Assembly: GCF_004104075.1 (NCBI RefSeq)
Contig: NZ_QOVK01000005.1
Coordinates: 62,001-126,000 of the forward strand
DNA: 64,000 nt
From: Leeuwenhoekiella polynyae
Lineage (GTDB): Bacteria > Bacteroidota > Bacteroidia > Flavobacteriales > Flavobacteriaceae
Direction: 5' to 3'
In this document: piece after piece, positions 1 through 8,724 of the stretch
Layout of the letters: each line of letters begins with the position of its first letter
Position numbering within the stretch: the stretch's first letter is position 1
Position numbers and translations under genes: made by a program
The notes under the pieces: generated by a model
What the model was told of the DNA's origin: nothing
What the model saw: the letters and a program-made list of their open reading frames with translations, nothing else
Database searches by the model: none

Positions 1-288
1 ATGGAAGATATTGAGCGCTTTAATTTGTCTATGTTCATACTGCCGTATATAAATGATTCTACTGCGACTCACGTCTGTGGCCGTTTTTAGTAGAAGTCAT
101 CAGCTTCATTTGAAGCGGTTTGAGGCAGACCTCATTGCCTTTAATTTAAAGAGCAAAGATAACAGAAATCTTGAAAGGATTTTGATGAAATACAATTTTC
201 ATATTCAAGTAGGTTATTCTACTCTAAAATCAATTGAGATTAAGTTGATTCTTAAACTAATATTGAATTGTAGTCAATAGAAAATACT
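1..288. other. Left edge, no supported gene
   Basis: No convincing gene is visible here. A plus-strand reading frame open from base 1 stops at 88-90 and could be the tail of a gene that begins outside the window. A second frame (53-280) would encode 75 residues without recognisable domain, signal or membrane segment. I treat both as unproven. The neighbouring gene (289-678) ends at the right side of this stretch. Confidence 0.4.
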
Positions 289-678
289 CTATTGATTCTG
301 ATCAAATAGTACTTTAACATGCGGTTTGTTGATCTCTAAAATAGCAAAAACACCCAGAAGAATACCTAAAATCCCCGTAAGACAGTTCATTATTGAAGCT
401 ATAAGAACAAAAGTATAATTACGTGCTTCGCCAATATATTTAGCCGCTATGAGTGTCACAATCCCAAAAATAAGACAGACAACAAAACCTAAACCGCTTA
501 TGATACCAAAGAATGTAGACATTTCAAAAGGTGCCGAAGCATCGTGTCCTACTTCACTAAAAAGCATATTCATAAAAAAGCCGTAACCCACAAAGAATAA
601 AGCACCGAGAAGATTGAAGATTCCTTTTATGATAAAAAGAACTCTAAAGGTACTGAGGTTGTTAGGTTGAATTTCCAT
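289..678 (-). CDS. Small four-helix integral membrane protein, unknown
   Basis: The 129-residue product is almost entirely hydrophobic. I see about four membrane segments, near residues 10-35, 52-80, 88-110 and 105-122, with short loops and a charged tail (EINKPHVKVLFDQNQ). There is no signal peptide cleavage site and no catalytic motif. It resembles the many short flavobacterial membrane proteins annotated only as hypothetical. It stands alone: the upstream neighbour on the same strand, the M1 peptidase, is closed by a strong hairpin terminator at 753-781, so it probably has its own promoter in the 75 bases between. The function is unknown. Confidence 0.7.
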   Translation of the reverse strand: MEIQPNNLSTFRVLFIIKGIFNLLGALFFVGYGFFMNMLFSEVGHDASAPFEMSTFFGIISGLGFVVCLIFGIVTLIAAKYIGEARNYTFVLIASIMNCLTGILGILLGVFAILEINKPHVKVLFDQNQ

Positions 679-752
679 AATTAATTGATGATTTGTTTAA
701 CTATAAGTAGTGCAAAACAAAAGTTTGTTACACTCCGCATACGAGCATAAAA

Positions 753-781
753 AACCCCCGAATGATAATCATTCGGGGGTT
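753..781 (-). terminator. Intrinsic terminator of the M1 peptidase gene
   Basis: A near-perfect inverted repeat with 14-base arms (AACCCCCGAATGAT) and one central base lies 21 bases past the stop of the minus-strand peptidase gene. Read on the minus strand it is followed by a run of six T, the standard intrinsic terminator layout. Confidence 0.9.
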
Positions 782-801
782 GTAGTTATAAAACAGAATT
801 C

Positions 802-2745
802 TTAATTCTGGTATTGAGATACCGGCCAGCTGTCGTTAGAGAAGTTTACATCTGGTAAGATCTTGTTAGGATCAAGCTCCACTTTGCTCACTTTCTTATC
901 TGTGTTCAGCATATAATTCCAGCTGTTTTCACGTTGCCAGATTTCTACTGGTAATTCGACCAATTGCGTGGTTTTATCATCAAAAGTTACCAGCATTTTA
1001 ACCGGCATTGGGATATCACCTTCATTAGAAATACTAATTACATAATTACCTTGATAGGGTCTTACACTGTTTACAGCCAGATCAATATTTCCGGTACCGT
1101 AGAACCATCCTTTAAAGAACCAGGCTAAGTTTTCACCGGCTACATTTTCCATATGATTGAAAAAATCTCGCGGTTGTGGATGTTTGTACGCCCAGGTTTT
1201 GATGTAAGACTTAAATGCGTTGTCAAAACGTTCTGGTCCTAAAATATACTCACGCAACATAAGCAGACCTTGTGCTGGTTTTGCATAAGCGATCATACCT
1301 AAGTTTCTCAAATTAACGGCATCTGGATAGGTGTCTATTCCCTCACGCGATGGACTTGTGTACCAGCTTACAGAATTACGAGTTTGATTCAATCGTGCAG
1401 GATATTCACCATTGTTGAATTTCATTGTACTGTAATAGTTGATAAAGGTGTTGAAGCCTTCATCCATCCACGCATAGCGGCGTTCGTTTGTGCCCACAAT
1501 CATTGGGAACCAGTTGTGGCCAAACTCGTGATCTGTAACGCCCCAAAGTCCGGCACTTGTAGATTTCCAGCTGCAAAAGCTCAGTCCCGGATATTCCATT
1601 CCGCCTATATCTGCAGCTACATTTACTGCAACAGGATATGGGTATTCATACCACATTTCAGAATTATTTTCAATTGAATGCTTGGTGTATTCAGTAGAAC
1701 GCGTCCAGGCTTCCTGACCATCACTTTCAATAGGATAAACCGATTGTGCTACTGCTTTTTTTCCGCTAGGTAAATTGATTTTTGCGGCATCCCAGATAAA
1801 AGCTTTAGAAGAAGCAAAAGCTACATCACGGGTGTTTTCCATTTTAAAATTCCACGTTAATGTACCGCTTTGTTTTGCGCGTAAAGACATATTATCTAAT
1901 TCTTCAGGTTTAACAATATAAACCGTCTCGTCGCTATTTTCTGCTTTTTCCATACGATCACGCATTGTAGCAGAAAGCACATCTTTTTCATTTTGTAATG
2001 CTCCAGAAGCCACTACAATGTGGTTATACGGTGCAGTAATTTTGAATTCATAATCACCATAATCTAAATAGAATTCACCAGCGCCTAGATAAGGCTCAAT
2101 ATTCCATCCTTCAATATCATCAAGAACAGCTGCACGAGGATACCACTGAGCTAACGCGTAGATGGTGCCATTTTTGGTTTCTAAACGTCCCATACGATCC
2201 ATTCCTTTCACCGGAATTTTATAGGTAAAGTCCATAGAAATGGTTGCTTTACCGCCATCAGCGGGAATCGGTTCATCAAAAAACACTTGCATACGCGTAT
2301 CTGTAATGATGTGTTTTGATGAAGTGCTGCGTTTTACTTTTGCCTTAAGATTTGTAATGGTGTAACCGCCGTCTACATCGCCGTTATAGCGATTACCGCC
2401 TATAGGAGTTGTTAGATTTCCACGTGAATTTTCTGTAAAGCGATTTTGCTCCAGATGCATCCAGATAAAATCAAGTGTTTGTGGACTGTTGTTAGTATAT
2501 TCTAAAGTAAGTTTACCGGTTATGGTATGTGCTTTATCATCTAGTGTGGCTTCAATTTTATAATCGGTTTCGTTTTGCCAGTAGTGCTCACCCGGTTTGC
2601 CGGTTGCGGTGCGAAACTCATTACCGCTATGTTCTAAGAACTCACTAAAAAGTTGTTGATTGCCTTGCGCTTCTTGCGCGATACCTATTGCAACCCCTCC
2701 TAAAACAAGAGTTGCTAAGGTCAATTTTCGATTGAAAAAATTCAT
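802..2745 (-). CDS. Secreted M1 family metallopeptidase (aminopeptidase)
   Basis: This 647-residue protein is a zinc-dependent gluzincin aminopeptidase that probably trims peptides outside the cytoplasm. The zinc site is explicit: H406-E-F-G-H410, then exactly 18 residues to the third ligand E429 (in AWMDEGFN), the M1 signature HExxH-x18-E. The N-terminal beta-sandwich typical of M1 enzymes covers roughly residues 55-250. An N-terminal signal peptide (lysine/arginine then a hydrophobic stretch to about residue 23) indicates export. No type IX secretion sorting domain is seen at the C-terminus. The gene is monocistronic, with a terminator behind it. Substrate preference cannot be read from the sequence. 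Confidence 0.93.
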   Translation of the reverse strand: MNFFNRKLTLATLVLGGVAIGIAQEAQGNQQLFSEFLEHSGNEFRTATGKPGEHYWQNETDYKIEATLDDKAHTITGKLTLEYTNNSPQTLDFIWMHLEQNRFTENSRGNLTTPIGGNRYNGDVDGGYTITNLKAKVKRSTSSKHIITDTRMQVFFDEPIPADGGKATISMDFTYKIPVKGMDRMGRLETKNGTIYALAQWYPRAAVLDDIEGWNIEPYLGAGEFYLDYGDYEFKITAPYNHIVVASGALQNEKDVLSATMRDRMEKAENSDETVYIVKPEELDNMSLRAKQSGTLTWNFKMENTRDVAFASSKAFIWDAAKINLPSGKKAVAQSVYPIESDGQEAWTRSTEYTKHSIENNSEMWYEYPYPVAVNVAADIGGMEYPGLSFCSWKSTSAGLWGVTDHEFGHNWFPMIVGTNERRYAWMDEGFNTFINYYSTMKFNNGEYPARLNQTRNSVSWYTSPSREGIDTYPDAVNLRNLGMIAYAKPAQGLLMLREYILGPERFDNAFKSYIKTWAYKHPQPRDFFNHMENVAGENLAWFFKGWFYGTGNIDLAVNSVRPYQGNYVISISNEGDIPMPVKMLVTFDDKTTQLVELPVEIWQRENSWNYMLNTDKKVSKVELDPNKILPDVNFSNDSWPVSQYQN

Positions 2746-2761
2746 TGACTAAAAGGTTTTA

Positions 2762-2774
2762 CTCGGGCCCCGAG
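2762..2774. promoter_or_regulatory. Short GC-rich palindrome in the peptidase leader
   Basis: CTCGGG-C-CCCGAG lies 17 bases before the peptidase start codon in otherwise AT-rich leader DNA. It could be a small operator or an mRNA stem that affects initiation. The length (6-base arms) is short, so chance is possible. Confidence 0.3.
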
Positions 2775-2894
2775 ATTTAAAAATTATATTGTTTCTGTAA
2801 ATAAATAGAGAAGGGTAAACCCCAATAAATTTACATTGGCTTAAAAGTATAAGTTCTCTTTCGTTTATCGAAAAATTAAAGCGACAATAATGCT

Positions 2895-4169
2895 TTAGTC
2901 TTGAACAAATTTAAATCCGGCAGTGATGATGTTTGAACTGAGTCCGGTATTTCGTTTATAATTGTAGTATTTAAGATCAATGCTTTTAAGACCAAATTGT
3001 AGTAGATGGAAATTAGCAAAAATATCAGTATAGTTTATACCGAAACCAAACTGATTGGCATTATACTTAGACAGGTCATAATCTGATGTATAGAACGTAT
3101 CAGTAGAAAGGTGCGTTTCATAAGCCCCAAATTGATCTGCGGCTGTTTGCGTATAATAGCGGTAAGACGGATAAACAGTAAACTTATCGCCTAGTTTTAC
3201 AGGAATCTCAAGACTGGCGGTATGTGAGTTTATGCCCCAATCGTCTGTATAATACCGGTAATAGGAACGCAAAACTAGTGCAGCATTTATGTAATAATTT
3301 AACCTACCGCCTGCAGCAATTTTAAAGCGATTATTGGGTAAGCGTTCTACGTCATCAGCCAGTTGAAAATTATCAAAGAAGACATCTGGGCTGTCGCTAA
3401 AATAAACCCGTTGAAAAGGTGTAGATAATAAACCACTTTGCTGAACCAGATCTAGCGCTAGCGAACCTTGCACATTTTTAGATAGTATTTGAGAGAAACC
3501 AAAACCTAACGAATACGAGTTTCTGCCTTTATCATTAAATGGTGTAAAAGTGGGATTGTAGTTAGAATCGCCATAGGCAGCACCGGGTCTCAATTCGATA
3601 GGATAAATAGTAGTCCAGGTATCTAAATAAACATTAGCTCTTATGCTCAATTCGGTATTTTTTTCATTGAAGAGACGGGTATAGCTTCCACCAAAACCAA
3701 TAGAAAAATAGTCGTATTCTGAAGATACCGAAGCTTTTGCAGACCATATTTTGTTACGGTCATCTGAGTTGTGGGTGTAAGAACCCGTAAGATTAGCCCA
3801 GGTATCGCTGCGTGATGCTCCCGAAGATGCCTGATAAATATCAGCGCCATTACTTCCGTCAAAAGGATTGATGTTTGAAGAAGATGCAGATGTATATGCC
3901 GAAACCCCTGCATCTATGGTTAAAATAGCATCAGCATTTATAGGGATTGAGACCACAATAGTTCCTGTCGCATCAGTTAATTCTTCGGTTCCCAAACCAC
4001 CGCTAACCGCAGCATTATTACCTTGCTGCCCATAATAGCTACTCAATAGGTCAATTTCGGTAGTTTCTAAAACCCGTTTTTTATATGTGTTTTCAGATTG
4101 ATCTTGCTGTGCGAATGCTAATGTATTAATACAAAAGAATAGGGCTAAAATAGAGTAGTTTTTAAGCAT
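2895..4169 (-). CDS. DUF3570 outer-membrane beta-barrel-like protein
   Basis: The 424-residue product has a clear signal peptide ending near AFAQ21 and then repeated alternating beta strands with aromatic ends, as in an outer-membrane barrel, up to the final strand ending FKFVQD. It matches what I know of DUF3570, a Bacteroidota/Proteobacteria family of unknown function usually found beside DUF4266 and ApbE genes. It is the last gene of a four-gene operon: thioredoxin, ApbE, DUF4266, DUF3570, with only 11 bases between DUF4266 and this start. The segment D110...SSGAS119 faintly recalls the ApbE acceptor motif (D-x-x-S-G-A-T) but has Ser for Thr and a longer gap from Asp, so modification is speculative. 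Confidence 0.82.
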   Translation of the reverse strand: MLKNYSILALFFCINTLAFAQQDQSENTYKKRVLETTEIDLLSSYYGQQGNNAAVSGGLGTEELTDATGTIVVSIPINADAILTIDAGVSAYTSASSSNINPFDGSNGADIYQASSGASRSDTWANLTGSYTHNSDDRNKIWSAKASVSSEYDYFSIGFGGSYTRLFNEKNTELSIRANVYLDTWTTIYPIELRPGAAYGDSNYNPTFTPFNDKGRNSYSLGFGFSQILSKNVQGSLALDLVQQSGLLSTPFQRVYFSDSPDVFFDNFQLADDVERLPNNRFKIAAGGRLNYYINAALVLRSYYRYYTDDWGINSHTASLEIPVKLGDKFTVYPSYRYYTQTAADQFGAYETHLSTDTFYTSDYDLSKYNANQFGFGINYTDIFANFHLLQFGLKSIDLKYYNYKRNTGLSSNIITAGFKFVQD

Positions 4170-4180
4170 AGTTTTTTGAA

Positions 4181-4393
4181 TTAATTACAACCGCAACCTC
4201 CGCCGGTCTTACCTCCGTTAGCTCCTGCTGCCGCCTCACGATAAGAATGAAAAGTAGAAACATTGCGGTCTGCAGGTTTATCTGCTAGTGCCATATCAGG
4301 ATCATTAATGTTTACCTTCTCATATTCTTTAACAGCAACGCAACTGGTAAACATAAATGCCAAAACAACTACAAGACTTAGTTTTTTTATCAT
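4181..4393 (-). CDS. DUF4266 mini-lipoprotein with C-terminal GGGCGCN
   Basis: This 70-residue protein has a lipoprotein signal (MIKKLSLVVVLAFMFTSC) with C18 as the probable lipidated cysteine. The mature part is only about 52 residues, hydrophilic, glycine-rich at the end, and closes with GGG-C67-G-C69-N. The layout fits DUF4266. Its start codon overlaps the ApbE stop by four bases (ATGA), so translation is probably coupled. The C-terminal Cys-Gly-Cys could bind a metal, form a disulfide managed by the neighbouring thioredoxin, or carry a modification; none of these is shown by the sequence. No partner or activity is known to me. Confidence 0.85.
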   Translation of the reverse strand: MIKKLSLVVVLAFMFTSCVAVKEYEKVNINDPDMALADKPADRNVSTFHSYREAAAGANGGKTGGGCGCN

Positions 4394-5373
4394 GGTTTCT
4401 GAATTTCTATATGATCTGATTTATGAACGGTGCCATTCTCATCAATAATTATACATTCAATGTTAGGCAGTTGATTGATGCGATTGAGCCCAACTTCAAT
4501 CCCCATCACAAATACAGATGTCGCCAGAGCATCTGCCAGTTCTGCTTTTGAAGCAAAAACTGTTGCGCTAATGATTCCGGTAGCGGGGTATCCACTACGC
4601 GGATCTATAATGTGTGAATAACGGATGTTATTGAAAGTTACGTATTTTTCATAGTCTCCGGATGTTACAACGGCACTATTTATTACGGGCAATAATGCAA
4701 ACACCTTATTTTTATCTAGCGGGTTTGTAATGGCTACCTTCCACGGTTCGCCAGAAGTTTGCTTTCCCCAGGTATTCATATCACCAGATGCGTTTATAAT
4801 TCCTGAAGTGACACCATTTTGAATCAGTAATTCTTTAGCGCGATCAGCAGCATAACCTTTACCAATTGCACCAAAACCAATTTTCATTCCTTCTTTTTTA
4901 AGAAAGACAGTTTGTTCAACAGGATCTATAACTATATTTTCATAGCCTACTTTCGCTACAGATTGGGCAATTTTTTGCTCTGAAGGCATCATGGTCATAC
5001 TACCGTCAAACTTCCAGATTTTATCCATCGACGCGTAACTGATATCAAAAGCCCCATCAGTGAGTTTTGAAATCCCGAGTGACCGTTGTATGAGTTGTAT
5101 CAATTCTGGATCAACCTTAACCGGAATTTTTCCGGCATCGGCATTAATTTGAGAAGTTTGAGAATTGGGATCCCAGGATGAAATCAATTTTTCAATTCGT
5201 GTGATTTCGGCAACAGCCAAGTCTATATATGCGTCACCTTGAGTTTTATTTGCTGCAACTACCGTTATATCAAAACGACTACCCATCAGTTTGAGCGTGC
5301 GTTTATAAGTCTCTTGTGCACTTAAGATTTGACTGCATAAAAACAGTAAAATGGAAACCGTTGCAAATCGCAT
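4390..5373 (-). CDS. apbE: FAD:protein FMN transferase (ApbE family), exported
   Basis: ApbE enzymes use FAD to attach FMN covalently to a Thr or Ser of exported redox proteins. The 327-residue product has an N-terminal signal peptide (to about SAQ20) and the family landmarks: FDISYASMDKIW, GFGAIGKGYAADRA around residue 170, INASGDMNTWGK, SHIIDPRSGYP (about 255) and ADALATSVFVMG (about 290), the last carrying the Mg-binding region. It lies 4 bases after the thioredoxin gene and overlaps DUF4266. No NqrC, RnfG or other standard flavinylation target is encoded nearby, so its acceptor is either one of the two DUF proteins or encoded elsewhere. No lipobox is seen, so it should be periplasmic. Confidence 0.93.
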   Translation of the reverse strand: MRFATVSILLFLCSQILSAQETYKRTLKLMGSRFDITVVAANKTQGDAYIDLAVAEITRIEKLISSWDPNSQTSQINADAGKIPVKVDPELIQLIQRSLGISKLTDGAFDISYASMDKIWKFDGSMTMMPSEQKIAQSVAKVGYENIVIDPVEQTVFLKKEGMKIGFGAIGKGYAADRAKELLIQNGVTSGIINASGDMNTWGKQTSGEPWKVAITNPLDKNKVFALLPVINSAVVTSGDYEKYVTFNNIRYSHIIDPRSGYPATGIISATVFASKAELADALATSVFVMGIEVGLNRINQLPNIECIIIDENGTVHKSDHIEIQKP

Positions 5374-5377
5374 AAAC

Positions 5378-5815
5378 TTATAAAAAGGCGTTGAGGTTTT
5401 TTATATAAGCTTCAGGCGCGGTTTTCTCGTAGCCCGTTTTTCCTAAAACATTACCTTTTTCATCTAAAACGACAACGAATGGAAAATAACCATTGGGATT
5501 GTATTTTTCGGCAAGTTTATTATTAGCGGCCTGTAAATCTGCAGGAAGCGCATTTTTCTTTTTCCGTGGAAAATCTGCTTGTAGCATTATATAATGAGTC
5601 TTAGCATAGGTTTTAAAAGAATCTGCTTGCCAGATTTCTTTATCTAGTTTGATGCACGGTGCACACCAATCTGAGCCCTGAAAAACCAAAATAATAGGTT
5701 TATGTTCTTTTGCAGCCAATTGTTTTGCTTTGTTTATATCTGTTGTCCACTCTTGTGCGCTTGCTAGTTGAAAAGATGCTAGCATTAAAATAAAACTTAA
5801 AATTAGTTTTCTCAT
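5378..5815 (-). CDS. Exported thioredoxin-like protein (WCAPC)
   Basis: The 145-residue protein has a signal peptide (cleavage near ASAQ21) and one thioredoxin-fold domain with the active site W50-C51-A-P-C54 and the cis-proline region NGYFPFVVVLD. It belongs to the DsbD-gamma/thioredoxin_7 type rather than cytoplasmic TrxA. As the first gene of the operon with apbE, DUF4266 and DUF3570 it probably keeps cysteines of an operon partner reduced; the best candidate is the Cys-Gly-Cys tail of the DUF4266 lipoprotein. That link is inference from gene order. Confidence 0.9.
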   Translation of the reverse strand: MRKLILSFILMLASFQLASAQEWTTDINKAKQLAAKEHKPIILVFQGSDWCAPCIKLDKEIWQADSFKTYAKTHYIMLQADFPRKKKNALPADLQAANNKLAEKYNPNGYFPFVVVLDEKGNVLGKTGYEKTAPEAYIKNLNAFL

Positions 5816-5885
5816 AATTTATTATTTAAAGGGTGTAAGTGTTAGATACGCTTACAGCTCTATATTGCAAAAGAGGAACCAAAAG

Positions 5886-5916
5886 TATGCTAAAAATCTC
5901 TGTAATTTTTAGTATA
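5886..5916. promoter_or_regulatory. Inverted repeat overlapping the probable promoter of the thioredoxin-apbE operon
   Basis: TATGCTAAAAAT (5886-5897) and ATTTTTAGTATA (5905-5916) form 12-base arms with one mismatch and a 7-base spacer, 71-101 bases before the thioredoxin start. A minus-strand TACTTTTG (5880-5887), a match to the Bacteroidota -7 box TAnnTTTG, touches the repeat; I see no good -33 box. This placement suits an operator. It also lies 31 bases past the addB stop, so a weak terminator function is the alternative. Confidence 0.45.
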
Positions 5917-5946
5917 CTATATAACGAAAAAAATATGGAATTAGTT

Positions 5947-8646
5947 TTAAACTTCTTTTTCAATAAACGGAACAGAACTATTTACTATTTCATCAATAAG
6001 CTTGAGCAAATAGCTTTCAAAGGTTTCCAGAAGTTCTTGTGTAATGTTTGAGTTTTTATTTTCAGTGAGTTTTAAAAATCCTTTGTTCAGATTTTTAAAG
6101 GAAATAATACCGGCTTCAACTTGTTCAGGTAGCGTTTCTTTTTTAGAAATCATCAAAGCATAACACAAGACCTGAAAGGCTTTAGACTGCTTTTTATAAT
6201 CTGTGATTAATTCGTCCCAATCTTTAATTACTAATTGTGGGGTATCTACTTTTCCTGTTTTATAATCTAAAATACGGGTTACTCCATTTATTTGATCTAC
6301 GCGGTCAACGGTTCCTTTAATACAAATTTCAGGAGAAAGCTGAGCCACATATTTTGTCTCAAGATCTTTAATAATAATCTCGCTACCAGAGGTTATGGTT
6401 TGCAATTCCTGATTTAAAAAATTAGTCACAAATTGTTTTGCAACATTAAAAATAATGAGATTTTTCCCGGTTTTGATATTGATCGCATTGTAGTTGAGTT
6501 CAAACTGGCGCTTAACTTCCGCATCAATTGTGCTCAGCATTTTCTCTACAATTTCTTTAGAAAGTATGGTGTTTAGGTAAGGCTTGTATAGAGTATCTAG
6601 CGTTTCGTGAACAACGGTCCCTAATGTATTGTGTGCGATTACATCTTCAACTTCATCGAGCTCTTTAATACCTAAAACATATTTATAATAAAAATCAACA
6701 GGATTGCGTATATAGGTCGTTAATGCTGAAGGCGAAAACCCTGAAGCCGCATGCTTTTTTATAGCTTCGATTATAGTGGGTGTTTTTTCTATTTCTTTGA
6801 GCGTTTGGGGTTCAAGCCTTACTGAAGCAGAAGCACTTTGTTCAATGTATGTATAATTTGCGTCAGGATCTGTTGCTAACTGTAATAAAAATCTGCTTTT
6901 CTCACCGCTGTTTAAGCCACCAGCTTCATTGTTGTAAATGAGATTTATATGTTCGGCGCGTTGTAACAGTCTAAAAAAGTGATACGCATAAATCGCGTCT
7001 TTCTCGCGGTAGGTGGGCAGTTTATATTCAATCTTTAAATCAAAAGGGATGAAACTATTTTGACTTTTTCCTGACGGAAATGTGCCTTCATTTAAAGAAG
7101 TGATGATTATATTTTTAAAATCAAGAACCCGAGATTCTAGAACCCCCATAATCTGAAGTCCTTGATAAGGGTCACCTCTAAAATCTAAAGTCTCCTGACT
7201 CAGTAAATCTTTATAAAACTGTTTGAGGGTTTTAATATCGTTGAGGTATGGATAGGCTTCATTTAAGTTTGTTAATCGCGTAAATAGCTCTAAAAATGCG
7301 TGCAGAAATTCAAGCTGAAGCCAATTTTGCTCCGGAAACAGAATCTCTTTCAAACATTGAATACCTTTTAAAATTTGCTCTAAAGCTTTTGAGGTGTTTT
7401 CATTCCAAGAATTAAAAAGTAGCTTATAATTTTCTGAAGCTTCTTTATTAAGATCATTTGGCTTGACAAAAACCAAATTCTTTTGGGTGATTTCCTTTTT
7501 TAGATTTTTTCGCTCATCTCCTAGAAGATATATCGTATACTGCTGATCTAAAATGGAAAGTACATCTTTATAATAATATCCTTGTTCTTTATGATTGATT
7601 TGAAGTTGAAACCAACTTTCAAAAAAAGCAGCTTGTGCTACCTGCCCTAACGGAAGCCCCATCGTTACATTAAGATTCTTAACGGAAGCGGGCAAAGAGT
7701 TGAGTAACGGTAGAAGTAAAGCTTCGTCACCCAGAATAACGGCAGTATCTTCTAATTCTTCTTTTGAGAAGTCAGAAAGTAATTGACCGGTGTATTTAAC
7801 CTGACCAATATTTTGAGAGATACCGGTAGCGGTAATATTTTTTGGAGTATTGAAGCTTGAATTTTGCTTGGGAAGCAAGAGACTCTTTTCTTTAAGGCCA
7901 GGCCATTCTTTTAAATACGATTTTATAAACGTTGCTGTAACGTGATTGTTGTCATTTAAAAAATAAGGGTCAATATCCCAGTAAATTTTTGTTGTAGGTC
8001 GCTGTAAAAAGTTTTTTATGAGTTCTTGTTCTGCAGTATTTAGAGCGTTGAAACCACAAAAAATATAGTGTTGCTTGTCTTCACCTAAAAAAGAAGTGAC
8101 ATTGTCAACTGCTTTGCGATAAAGCATACCTTGATAACCTAAGCCTAAATCCTCTAAATGTTTTTTATAGCTGGTATAATAGGTGTTGATAGACTTCCAG
8201 AATATTAGGTAGTTTGTGACAAGTTGTGAACTGGTATCAGTTGACCAATGGTTGAGTTCTTTTACGGCAGATAAATAATCAAAGAATTTGTCAGTTGGGA
8301 TCAGATGGCGATCAATTTCATTAAAATCACCTAGTAAGGTTTGCCCCCAGCCTAAAAAGTTCAAAAAAGCTTCTGGAGTTTCTCCATCAAATTGACTTTG
8401 ATATACATGATACAATTCAACCTGAAGCTGTGTTTGAGAAGCAGCTGTTAATCCAGATATTTCCTCTATAAGTTCTTCAATACTTAGCGTCTGAGGAAGA
8501 AAGCAAACGTCATCTTTAAGATGCTCTTTCAATTTCTTTAAAAAGAAGCTTCCTGCTCTTTTAGAAGGTAAGATCACCACAGTTTCAGCTAGTGGTAATT
8601 TAGAATTTAAGATGTCTTCTATTACTTCGTCAATGAATGTAGTCAT
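5947..8646 (-). CDS. addB: AddB-like PD-(D/E)XK nuclease/helicase subunit
   Basis: This 899-residue protein is the probable AddB partner of the AddAB helicase-nuclease that processes double-strand breaks for RecA. N-terminal residues 1-30 carry a degenerate nucleotide-binding segment (VVILPSKRAGSFFLKKL). The C-terminal nuclease shows the RecB-type motif ILDYKTGK (about residue 765) with upstream conserved SPSALTTYIRNPVDFYYKYVLGI (split here into its FSPSALTTYIRNP core) near residue 650. The four cysteines of the AddB iron-sulfur cluster are not evident, as in other Bacteroidota homologues I know. The presumed partner addA lies at 11885-15028, separated by two OmpA genes. Confidence 0.82.
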   Translation of the reverse strand: MTTFIDEVIEDILNSKLPLAETVVILPSKRAGSFFLKKLKEHLKDDVCFLPQTLSIEELIEEISGLTAASQTQLQVELYHVYQSQFDGETPEAFLNFLGWGQTLLGDFNEIDRHLIPTDKFFDYLSAVKELNHWSTDTSSQLVTNYLIFWKSINTYYTSYKKHLEDLGLGYQGMLYRKAVDNVTSFLGEDKQHYIFCGFNALNTAEQELIKNFLQRPTTKIYWDIDPYFLNDNNHVTATFIKSYLKEWPGLKEKSLLLPKQNSSFNTPKNITATGISQNIGQVKYTGQLLSDFSKEELEDTAVILGDEALLLPLLNSLPASVKNLNVTMGLPLGQVAQAAFFESWFQLQINHKEQGYYYKDVLSILDQQYTIYLLGDERKNLKKEITQKNLVFVKPNDLNKEASENYKLLFNSWNENTSKALEQILKGIQCLKEILFPEQNWLQLEFLHAFLELFTRLTNLNEAYPYLNDIKTLKQFYKDLLSQETLDFRGDPYQGLQIMGVLESRVLDFKNIIITSLNEGTFPSGKSQNSFIPFDLKIEYKLPTYREKDAIYAYHFFRLLQRAEHINLIYNNEAGGLNSGEKSRFLLQLATDPDANYTYIEQSASASVRLEPQTLKEIEKTPTIIEAIKKHAASGFSPSALTTYIRNPVDFYYKYVLGIKELDEVEDVIAHNTLGTVVHETLDTLYKPYLNTILSKEIVEKMLSTIDAEVKRQFELNYNAINIKTGKNLIIFNVAKQFVTNFLNQELQTITSGSEIIIKDLETKYVAQLSPEICIKGTVDRVDQINGVTRILDYKTGKVDTPQLVIKDWDELITDYKKQSKAFQVLCYALMISKKETLPEQVEAGIISFKNLNKGFLKLTENKNSNITQELLETFESYLLKLIDEIVNSSVPFIEKEV

Positions 8647-8659
8647 AAGTTAAAAATAA

Positions 8660-8687
8660 AAAACGCCCTGATTTCTCAGGGCGTTTT
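8660..8687 (-). terminator. Terminator behind the first OmpA gene
   Basis: Perfect 12-base arms (AAAACGCCCTGA and its complement) around a TTTC loop, with T-rich sequence on the minus strand. It lies 38 bases past the OmpA stop and just before the addB start at 8646, so it separates the abundant OmpA message from addB. The A/T flanks would also allow function on the plus strand. Confidence 0.9.
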
Positions 8688-8724
8688 CCAAATATATTAT
8701 TTCAGATTTAAACTGAATCAAGTC

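Noticed and set aside
53-280. 75-residue plus-strand frame at the left edge
   Set aside because: No domain, signal or neighbour supports it, and the codon pattern is that of AT-rich noncoding DNA. It could be part of a broken gene that extends to the left, but this cannot be decided here.
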